A stretch of DNA of 45,967 nucleotides, from contig JAHJCJ010000110.1 of the NCBI GenBank assembly GCA_018812825.1, positions 1 to 45,967 of the forward strand. Reading direction: 5' to 3'. The stretch is from Candidatus Omnitrophota bacterium (GTDB lineage: Bacteria > Omnitrophota > Gorgyraeia > Gygaellales > Profunditerraquicolaceae). Positions 34,928-42,225 of this stretch are shown here, in pieces (the stretch's first letter is position 1; each line of letters starts with the position of its first letter). Under the pieces are notes generated by a model. That model saw nothing but the letters and a program-made list of their open reading frames with translations. It was not told the origin of the DNA and searched no databases. Both the position numbers and the translations under genes were made by a program.

Positions 34928-35838
34928 TGTTAATTGACGCCCATAGCCATTGGCTGCCAGATGAGATTATTACCAATGCCCATTTCTTCCATAAGGGATG
35001 GGGGGATATTGAAGCCCAGCTAAAGATGATGGATGAGGCTGGTATTGATGCGGCTGTTTTAAGCTATCCTACATCAGATGCGCATTTGAAATTAGGCAGT
35101 ATCAGCGAAGTTGCGCATATCTATAATGATAATGTCGCAAAAATACTGAAACGTTACCCCAAAAGGTTTATCGGCGCTGCGGTTTTACCGGTGGATAATG
35201 CTACTGATATGCTTGAGGAATTAAAACGCGCAACCGATGAATTGGGATTTAAGTCAATATCCCTGGCTTCAAGCTATAATGGTATTTATCTGGACGACAA
35301 GATGTTCTTGTCGATATATAAAGAGGCAGAAGAAAAGAATATTCCGGTTTTTGTGCACTCGCAGATTGTGAACCCCATAGGTTTTGAGCGGGTAAAGGAT
35401 CCCTTGCTTACTCCGGTTGTAGAGTATGTTTTTGATACCACGATTTCGGTAGGTAAACTTTTAATGTCAGATATCTTAAGGCAGTACTCTAAGGTAAGGT
35501 TTATCTTTGCCTATTTTGGCGGTGCAATCTGTTATCTCAAACAGCGCTTTGATGCAACTTATGCCATGTTACGTTCAATCAATTTTGTCAAAGACCTGCA
35601 GGCCAATCCTTCGGATTATTTTAAGAATATCTATGTGGATACCAGTGGGGATACCACCAAGGCAAACTTCCTGCTTGCCTTAGAGCTTATGGGGTCCAGG
35701 CATATTTTATGGGGCAGTGATTGGCCAGCTAAAAAGGATATCTCCGGCAGCATTAAAGCTGTTGGCGATCTAGATATATCCCAGGAGGATAAGCAGAATA
35801 TCCTGGGTGGGAATTTAACAAGAATGTTCGCTCTTTAA
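34927..35838 (+). CDS. Amidohydrolase family protein (PF04909, ACMSD-like)
   Basis: MLIDAHSHWLP (HxH), AGIDAAVLSYPT, FIFAYFGGAICYL, YVDTSGDTT, HILWGSDWP. Confidence 0.85.
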   Translation: MLIDAHSHWLPDEIITNAHFFHKGWGDIEAQLKMMDEAGIDAAVLSYPTSDAHLKLGSISEVAHIYNDNVAKILKRYPKRFIGAAVLPVDNATDMLEELKRATDELGFKSISLASSYNGIYLDDKMFLSIYKEAEEKNIPVFVHSQIVNPIGFERVKDPLLTPVVEYVFDTTISVGKLLMSDILRQYSKVRFIFAYFGGAICYLKQRFDATYAMLRSINFVKDLQANPSDYFKNIYVDTSGDTTKANFLLALELMGSRHILWGSDWPAKKDISGSIKAVGDLDISQEDKQNILGGNLTRMFAL

Positions 35839-36022
35839 ATTTTGCTCTTCAGGATATTATTCGCGTGCTAAATTTTTCGCCGAGTGCTTCGGTTTACAAC
35901 TCACTCCCGGACTGACTTACGCACTTAAGAGAGTCCTTCGTTCGTCGTAATTCCTCGCACTCTCTTGCCGAAAAATTTCTAATTGCACGCTCCACAATAT
36001 CCTTCGGGCAAAATCGATTTAA
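35835..36022. repeat. About 188-bp composite palindromic element starting at a stop codon
   Basis: TTAAATTTTGCTCTTCAGGATATTATTCGCGTGCTAAATTTTTCG versus the reverse complement of CGAAAAATTTCTAATTGCACGCTCCACAATATCCTTCGGGCAAAATCGATTTAA; nested AAGAGAGT/ACTCTCTT hairpin. Confidence 0.8.
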
Positions 36023-36075
36023 TGAAAAATAAAGACAGGATCATGAGCTGTTTTATGAAATACTAGGAGGACATC

Positions 36076-36549
36076 ATGAAAGAATTTATAGCCCCGATCA
36101 TTACTGGATTAATAACTGGTATAACAATATTATTGTTCCAACATGTTCTTACGCCGTTTATGGATAAAAATAGCTTGATAAAGAAAGAACAGTGGATTTC
36201 TAAAAGAGATAGTTTTATTACAGCGCTAGAATTAGTAGATAGAAGATTTGATGCTGTTGATTTAGACGATGGAAAAGGGGAAATAATTCATAAGGCGAGT
36301 GGTAAAAAGATAGAAGCTGAAGAAATAAATAAATGTGTAATTAAGTTAATTTTATTAAGCGATAATAATAAAATACCCAGAAAATTCAACGATTTCTTTA
36401 CCCATAGGTTTACTTTTACTGATAGAGGTGAGTTTATTTCTTTATTAAGGAAAGAACTATTTAATTCTGCCATTAAAATTAAGCCAGATGAGGTTCCGAT
36501 ATTCTTAGAGAATAAAAGCGAAACAAATAAAGTAAACGGTTCTATTTAG
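36076..36549 (+). CDS. Hypothetical protein with N-terminal TM segment
   Basis: AGGAGG SD upstream (aggaggacatc ATG); N-terminal FIAPIITGLITGITILLFQHVL. Confidence 0.6.
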   Translation: MKEFIAPIITGLITGITILLFQHVLTPFMDKNSLIKKEQWISKRDSFITALELVDRRFDAVDLDDGKGEIIHKASGKKIEAEEINKCVIKLILLSDNNKIPRKFNDFFTHRFTFTDRGEFISLLRKELFNSAIKIKPDEVPIFLENKSETNKVNGSI

Positions 36550-36832
36550 CGGGTGGCGAGGCTTGATTCAAAAGGGAGAAGAGTTGGAATGAATCTGGCG
36601 TTGTTCGAGAGAATATCGATTTTAGCAAAAGCAGCTTGAGCAGCGAGGGAATCCTCGTGGAGCGAAGCGACAAAACGAGGACGGCGAGCATGATAAGGAG
36701 CATTTGTTAGAGCAAATGCGACGAGTTGCGCAGCCGCCGAGATGCGAAAGACCTTTTGCGTTAAAAAATCGATCTGAGCGAGAAGAATGGCAGATTCATT
36801 AGACAGACAAGCCTCGACAGGGGCCGCTAAAT
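36544..36832. repeat. About 289-bp MITE-like composite palindrome spanning the stop codon of the 36076 ORF
   Basis: ATTTAGCGG...GCGAGGCTTG (left) versus CAAGCCTCGACAGGGGCCGCTAAAT (right); inner AATGAATCTG (36588) / CAGATTCATT (36791); AATCGATTTT arms; nested CCTCGT/ACGAGG and GCATTTG/CAAATGC hairpins. Confidence 0.8.
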
Positions 36833-36884
36833 AAATCTGGCCCGAAGCATCCAAAAGATTTTGCTTGACGAAAAATAATTCTAT

Positions 36885-36938
36885 GTTAACCTAGTAGCAT
36901 ATGGTTAACATACGTTAACTAATATAATCTAGGTTAAC
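36885..36938. promoter_or_regulatory. Symmetric operator array of four GTTAAC boxes around a TATAAT -10
   Basis: GTTAAC at 36885, 36904, 36914 and 36933 (steps 19, 10, 19); GTTAACCTAG/CTAGGTTAAC and TATGTTAACC/GGTTAACATA dyads; TATAAT at 36923-36928. Confidence 0.75.
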
Positions 36939-36951
36939 AAGAGGTGATACG

Positions 36952-37215
36952 ATGCAACATAAGCAGAATGAATATGTTACGATACCTGAACTAGCGAAGC
37001 TGCTCGGCTTAAGTAGGATTGCTGTTTTTAAAAAGGTAAAGAAAGGCGAGATCAAGGCCATAAAACTAGGAAAAACCTATGGAATTTCCCGAAAGAGCTT
37101 AGGATGCCTATTAGGAGAAGTTCTGGGGGAAGATGAAAAGAAAGAAATTGACCGTGCGGTAAAAAGAACTGTCAGTGAATACGGCCAAACATTAAAGCTT
37201 TTAGGTAAAGATTAA
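36952..37215 (+). CDS. Excisionase/MerR-type HTH DNA-binding protein, putative antitoxin
   Basis: EYVTIPELAKLLGLSRIAVFKKVKKGEIKAIKLGKTYGISRKSL; overlaps the following Doc gene. Confidence 0.8.
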   Translation: MQHKQNEYVTIPELAKLLGLSRIAVFKKVKKGEIKAIKLGKTYGISRKSLGCLLGEVLGEDEKKEIDRAVKRTVSEYGQTLKLLGKD

Positions 37216-37637
37216 TGAAGAAGCTTACGGTCAAAGAAGTTGAATATATTGCCTTTAAGTTAGCACAGGAATTGCTATCTTTTAAGGAGCCGATACCCGA
37301 TTTTGCTACGCGTTATCCCAATATTTTGGAGAGTTGTTTGGCGACTCCATTCCAATCCTTTGGAGGTAAATCAGGCCACCCGTCATTTATTGATAAGGCG
37401 GGTGCTCTGTTTTATTTACTGATTAAAAATCATCCTTTTCAAAACGGCAATAAAAGAATTGCCATGACAACGCTGTTTGTATTTTTGCATAAAAATAAAA
37501 AATGGCTCAAAGCTGATACGCAGGAACTCTATAATTTTACAATGTGGATAGCTCAAAGCTCGGCAAAATATAAGGAAGAAACAATAAAAGCAATTCAAAA
37601 GTTTTTAAAAGCAAGCATAGTTGAGCTAATAGCGTAA
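37215..37637 (+). CDS. Fic/Doc family toxin (death-on-curing type)
   Basis: NHPFQNGNKRIA Fic motif of Doc (NKR) type; GHPSFIDKAGALFYLLIKNHPF context. Confidence 0.85.
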   Translation: MKKLTVKEVEYIAFKLAQELLSFKEPIPDFATRYPNILESCLATPFQSFGGKSGHPSFIDKAGALFYLLIKNHPFQNGNKRIAMTTLFVFLHKNKKWLKADTQELYNFTMWIAQSSAKYKEETIKAIQKFLKASIVELIA

Positions 37638-37673
37638 ACGGATTATTTAACTACTAAAAGGGGAGAATAATAG

Positions 37674-38423
37674 ATGCAGATGCAGAAGAATGTACACCTA
37701 ACGGGAAGAGATTTAACGGAAATGGTGCAGCTTAGGCCGCAGGATGTGGGCAAATATGCGATTGTCCCGGGACCGAAGGATCGCCTGGAAGTATTGATGA
37801 AGAAAATTGAAAACCCGGTGCGTAATTTTTCGTTTATGGAATATACCATGTATACCGGCACTTTTGAAGGGATTAAGGTTACTGGGATAAACGGAGGGAG
37901 ATTTTCTACGGATACCTCGATCACTACGGAGGTAATGTGTAATGCCGGTATTCCAAACATCATCCGCGTAGGTACCTGTGGCTCGCTTGATGAGAATATC
38001 AAGGTAGGGGACTTATTTGTGGTGGATGAAGTTATTCGCGGGGATGGAGTAACACCTTATTATGTGGATAAGGATTTTAAGACGGTCAGTGATAAAGGTG
38101 TATCTGATCTGTTATTTGAAATTGCCAAGGGCATGGGGTTAAATGTCCATCGTGGAAAAGCCTGGACTACTGACGCATTATTGCGTGAAACACGCGAAAT
38201 TGTGGAAGTAAAACGCAAGGAAGGGGCCAGGGTGGTAGATATGGTTTCCTCAACCCTCTTAACTATTTGTCAGACATACAAGATTAAGGCTGGCTCAATC
38301 TTGGCAGTCAGCGATAATGTAGTTACTGGAGAAATGGGTTTTATGAATCCGCTTTATTATATGGCGGAAAGCAACCTGATTAAGATTGCCCTGGAGGCAG
38401 TAAAGAAAATGGAAGGAAAATAA
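37674..38423 (+). CDS. Nucleoside phosphorylase (PNP/UDP phosphorylase family)
   Basis: YAIVPGPKDRLEVL, TEVMCNAGIPNIIRVGTCGSLDENIKVGDLFVVDEVIRGDG. Confidence 0.88.
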   Translation: MQMQKNVHLTGRDLTEMVQLRPQDVGKYAIVPGPKDRLEVLMKKIENPVRNFSFMEYTMYTGTFEGIKVTGINGGRFSTDTSITTEVMCNAGIPNIIRVGTCGSLDENIKVGDLFVVDEVIRGDGVTPYYVDKDFKTVSDKGVSDLLFEIAKGMGLNVHRGKAWTTDALLRETREIVEVKRKEGARVVDMVSSTLLTICQTYKIKAGSILAVSDNVVTGEMGFMNPLYYMAESNLIKIALEAVKKMEGK

Positions 38424-39337
38424 TGAGATTTTCTCCGCTTTTTTGGCCGATTCAATTAAAAGGCAGTATAATTTATATTTTAGATGAGACCAAGCTCCCG
38501 CAGAAACTCGTCTATATAAAAGCCAAGGATTACAAAGATGCTTGCTCTGCGATAAAGGAGATGAAGACCCGCGCTGTGGGCCAGGTGCTTTTGGTAATGT
38601 ACGTTTTTCTTTTAAGCAAACGGCAGGGTATCAATCTAATAAAAGTGGCCAAGGCTATCAATGCCACGCGTCCGACCCTGGCATTTAAATTCTTAACGGA
38701 TATGGTTTTGAGTTGGGATAAAAGCAATTCGCCATTAGATAAATGCATTTTAGGTTTTTTGGAGATGCTCAAGCAAGGGCGCATAAAACAGGCTCAAGAT
38801 ACAGCAAATCTGCTTAAAGACGCAGATGTGATTCTTACGCATTGTAATGTTAGCGGATTAATGCCATTAATCGCGGAGTTTGCTAAGCAACAGGGTAAAA
38901 AAATAAGTTTTTATGTCACAGAAACGCGGCCATATCTGCAGGGTTCACGTTTATCAGCCTGGGAGCTGATGCGCGCGAGATTTCCGGTAACAATTATTAC
39001 CGATAATATGGTGGCTTATTTGCTATCACTTGGAAAGGTAACAAAAGTAATTGTCGGCGCAGACCATTTAACCCAAAACGGGGATATCGCCAATAAAATC
39101 GGGACTTATCAGATTGCAGTTGTGGCTAAATATTTTAAGATCCCTTTTTATGTCTTGTGCCCCCCGCCGTCAAAATTAAAAAGCGGCAAAGAGATCGAGA
39201 TCGAAATCCGTCCAGGTAATGAGTTAAAGATTTACCAGGGGCTATATTTAGCGCCTAAACAAGTGAAGGCATATTATCCGGCTTTTGATATTACCCCGGC
39301 TAAGCTTATTACCAAGCATATATATCTGGAGGTTTAA
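38423..39337 (+). CDS. MtnA-like sugar-1-phosphate isomerase (eIF-2B alpha/beta/delta family)
   Basis: LDETKLP, THCNVSGLM, TETRPYLQGSRLSAWELM, ITDNMVAYLL, VGADHLTQNGDIANKIGTYQIAVVAKYFKIPFYV. Confidence 0.87.
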   Translation: MRFSPLFWPIQLKGSIIYILDETKLPQKLVYIKAKDYKDACSAIKEMKTRAVGQVLLVMYVFLLSKRQGINLIKVAKAINATRPTLAFKFLTDMVLSWDKSNSPLDKCILGFLEMLKQGRIKQAQDTANLLKDADVILTHCNVSGLMPLIAEFAKQQGKKISFYVTETRPYLQGSRLSAWELMRARFPVTIITDNMVAYLLSLGKVTKVIVGADHLTQNGDIANKIGTYQIAVVAKYFKIPFYVLCPPPSKLKSGKEIEIEIRPGNELKIYQGLYLAPKQVKAYYPAFDITPAKLITKHIYLEV

Positions 39338-39340
39338 TAA

Positions 39341-40342
39341 ATGTATTTTGGGCAGGAAAGACAGCTTAAGAAAGAATTAATCAATACGGGAAGAAAAATA
39401 TACAATCTGGGGCTGGTGGCTGGCACCTCCGGGAATTTAAGCGCCAGGCTAGATAAAAATAATATTTTTATCACTGCCACTGGCACTGCGATGGGGGATT
39501 TAAAAAGCAATGAGATTATAAAGGTAGATTTGGCTAATCCGGAGGATTTAAAAGATAAGCGGCTTAGCTCAGAATTTCCTTTGCACAGGCTTATTTATGA
39601 AAATTTACCCAACAAAGTAATTATCCATTGTCATCCTGCTTTAGCAAATGGATATTTTGCGGTTTATTCCGATATCAAGGCGCTCACCTTTGAGACCAAG
39701 CTTTATTTAGGCCAAGTGCCGGTTATACCGCAGGAGACTCCGGCTGTAACCAACCCAAAAGAGGTTGTTGAGGCCTTAAAATCGAGCAACTTGGTAGTAC
39801 TAAAGAATCATGGCGTTGTTTGTATTGCAGATGATTTTAAGGGTGCTTTGCATTTGATTGAGAACCTTGAGGAAGCGGTAAGGACTATATCCATTGCCCG
39901 GCTTTTTAAAAAAGACATACTGGATGATTTAGATAAAACATTAAAAGACAATTTAATTGCTCAAAATATTTATCCCATGTTTTCTAAAGAACATATACAG
40001 GCAATAGTAGATTTAGTAAATAAAGATGAGTTTATCAAAAGAAAAGGCGAGGAGCTAGATTTGACTTTGCAATTAGCGATTAAACTGGATGGTTCTGGCC
40101 AAAGCCATAAATTTACCTTTGAAAAAGGAAGAATTACGAAATTAGAACCCGACGATAACTGTGCTTTTGTGATTTCCGCTCCGGCTGAAATTTGGGAGCT
40201 GGTATTCTTGGGGAAACTCGATTCTTTTGTCGCCGTTACCCAGGGGAAAATGAAGTTAAAGGGTGAACTGGGGAAGCTTTCTCGTTGGTACGTTCCTTTT
40301 AGTCGCCTATTTGAATTATTTAAGCAGGTAAGGATAAAATAA
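39341..40342 (+). CDS. Class II aldolase/adducin-family protein with C-terminal SCP2-like domain
   Basis: GLVAGTSGNLSARL, HCHPALANGYF, LKNHGVV (class II aldolase), then LQLAIKLDGSGQSHKFTFEKGRI...ISAPAEIWELVFLGKLDSFVAVTQGKMKLKGELGKL (SCP2-like). Confidence 0.85.
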   Translation: MYFGQERQLKKELINTGRKIYNLGLVAGTSGNLSARLDKNNIFITATGTAMGDLKSNEIIKVDLANPEDLKDKRLSSEFPLHRLIYENLPNKVIIHCHPALANGYFAVYSDIKALTFETKLYLGQVPVIPQETPAVTNPKEVVEALKSSNLVVLKNHGVVCIADDFKGALHLIENLEEAVRTISIARLFKKDILDDLDKTLKDNLIAQNIYPMFSKEHIQAIVDLVNKDEFIKRKGEELDLTLQLAIKLDGSGQSHKFTFEKGRITKLEPDDNCAFVISAPAEIWELVFLGKLDSFVAVTQGKMKLKGELGKLSRWYVPFSRLFELFKQVRIK

Positions 40343-40375
40343 GTCAAATGAAGCCTAAACTTACGGAGGTATAAA

Positions 40376-41167
40376 ATGGATTGGGGAATAAAGAATCGTC
40401 TTAGTAAATTAATTCAGCCGGACGGACACTGTTTTTTTATGCCTATTGACCATGGATATTTTCAGGGTCCAACCCGTTGCTTGGAGAAACCGGCTCAAAC
40501 AATCAAGCCGCTGCTTGCTTATTGCGATGCACTCTTTGTTACCCGCGGAGTATTGCGTTCAGCAATCGAGCCGGTTAATAGTAAGCCAATAATCTTGAGG
40601 GTTTCAGGCGGGACGAGTATGGTGGGTAAAGATTTAGCTAATGAGGAAATAACAACTTCTATTGAAGAAATTATTCGGCTTAATGTAGCTGCTGTAGGTG
40701 TATCTATTTTTGTCGGCAGCGACTATGAGAAGCAAACTCTGCTTAATCTGGCAAGGCTGGTTAATCAATGCGAGAATTATGGTATTCCGGTAATGGCGGT
40801 TACTGCTGTGGGCAAAGAACTTGAAAAAAGAGATGCCCGATATCTTGCTTTAAGCTGCCGCATTGCCGCTGAATTAGGCGCACGGGTAGTAAAAACATAT
40901 TGGTGCGAAAAAGATTTTGATAAAGTGGTTGCGGGTTGCCCTGTGCCTGTGGTGATAGCCGGGGGGCCAAAATGTGAATCAGAGGTTGATGTGTTTAAAT
41001 TTGTTTATGATGGCATAGAAAAAGGAGCTATCGGGATAAATTTAGGAAGAAATGTCTGGCAGAGTGCTCATCCCGAAGCTGTTGCCGCGGCCCTGCAAGC
41101 GATTGTCCATGGAAAAGCTAATCTGAAAAAGGCCGAAAGCATATTTAATGAGACCAAGAATAAATGA
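40376..41167 (+). CDS. LsrF/DhnA-type class I aldolase family protein
   Basis: MPIDHGYFQGP, DALFVTRGVLRS, LRVSGGTSM, ELGARVVKTYW, VVIAGGPK, GAIGINLGRNVWQ. Confidence 0.85.
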   Translation: MDWGIKNRLSKLIQPDGHCFFMPIDHGYFQGPTRCLEKPAQTIKPLLAYCDALFVTRGVLRSAIEPVNSKPIILRVSGGTSMVGKDLANEEITTSIEEIIRLNVAAVGVSIFVGSDYEKQTLLNLARLVNQCENYGIPVMAVTAVGKELEKRDARYLALSCRIAAELGARVVKTYWCEKDFDKVVAGCPVPVVIAGGPKCESEVDVFKFVYDGIEKGAIGINLGRNVWQSAHPEAVAAALQAIVHGKANLKKAESIFNETKNK

Positions 41168-41205
41168 GCGCCACCGGTTACATAGGTAAAGATTAAAGGA
41201 GTTCG

Positions 41206-42225
41206 ATGCGCGTTGCCATGTATTATAATAATAGAGACGTAAGGCTTGAGGACCTGCCAATGCCTCAAATCAGCGATGATGAGTTATTGGTAAAAGTAAA
41301 ATCAAGCGGGATCTGCGGTAGTGATGTTCTAGAATGGTATAGGGTAAAAAAGGCTCCGCTAGTGTTGGGCCATGAGATTGCAGGTCAGATTTCACAAGTA
41401 GGCAATAATGTAAAGGGCTATAAAGTAGGTGAGCGGGTTTTTGTCTCGCACCATGTGCCTTGTAATAGCTGTTATTATTGTTTAAACGGAAACCACACTG
41501 TTTGTCAAACCCTGCACACTACTAATTATTATCCCGGAGGGTTTGCCGAATATATCAGAGTTCCATCTATTAATGTTGAGCGGGGAGTATTTTTATTGCC
41601 GGATGAAATCTCCTTTGCAGAGGGAACTTTTATTGAACCGTTGGCCTGCGTTTTGCGCGGGCAACGCATGATACAACTTAAGCCAGCTCAAAGCGTACTT
41701 ATTTTAGGCGCGGGTATTTCTGGATTATTGCATCTTTTAACAGCACGCGCTCAGGGTGCTGGACGGATAATTCTCACGGATATAAATGAATTCCGTCTGA
41801 AAATCGCAAAAGACCTGGGGGCTACTGCTGTTGTTAATGCCAAAGAAGATATTATAACCATGCTTCGTAAGGTAAACGATAATCGCCTTGCCGATCAGGT
41901 AATTATTTGTACAGGAGCTACTTCGGCATTTATGCAGTCATTGCTATCTGTCGAACGCGCAGGCACTATTTTGTGTTTTGCAGCTACTGAGCCGGGCGTA
42001 ACTTTGCCGGTCCCGGTTAATGATTTCTGGCGTAACAGCATAAAAATTATGCATTCTTACGGCGGGGCGCCCGTGGATATTACTCAGGCAATAGAAATGC
42101 TACAGAAAAAAACCATAAACGTTAGGAACTTAATTACTCACCGTTTAGACCTCAGGGAAGCAGCCAAAGGTTTTCAACTGGCAGCAGAGGCAAAAGAGTG
42201 CATTAAGGTAATACTACAACCATGA
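41206..42225 (+). CDS. Zinc-dependent medium-chain alcohol dehydrogenase
   Basis: SSGICGSDVLEWY, LGHEIAGQISQVG, HHVPCNSCYYCLNGNHTVC structural zinc ligands, ILGAGISGLLHL. Confidence 0.92.
   Translation: MRVAMYYNNRDVRLEDLPMPQISDDELLVKVKSSGICGSDVLEWYRVKKAPLVLGHEIAGQISQVGNNVKGYKVGERVFVSHHVPCNSCYYCLNGNHTVCQTLHTTNYYPGGFAEYIRVPSINVERGVFLLPDEISFAEGTFIEPLACVLRGQRMIQLKPAQSVLILGAGISGLLHLLTARAQGAGRIILTDINEFRLKIAKDLGATAVVNAKEDIITMLRKVNDNRLADQVIICTGATSAFMQSLLSVERAGTILCFAATEPGVTLPVPVNDFWRNSIKIMHSYGGAPVDITQAIEMLQKKTINVRNLITHRLDLREAAKGFQLAAEAKECIKVILQP

Noticed and set aside
36546-36854. 102-aa minus-strand ORF
   Set aside because: Lies almost wholly inside the composite palindrome; composition looks like a by-product of the inverted repeats.
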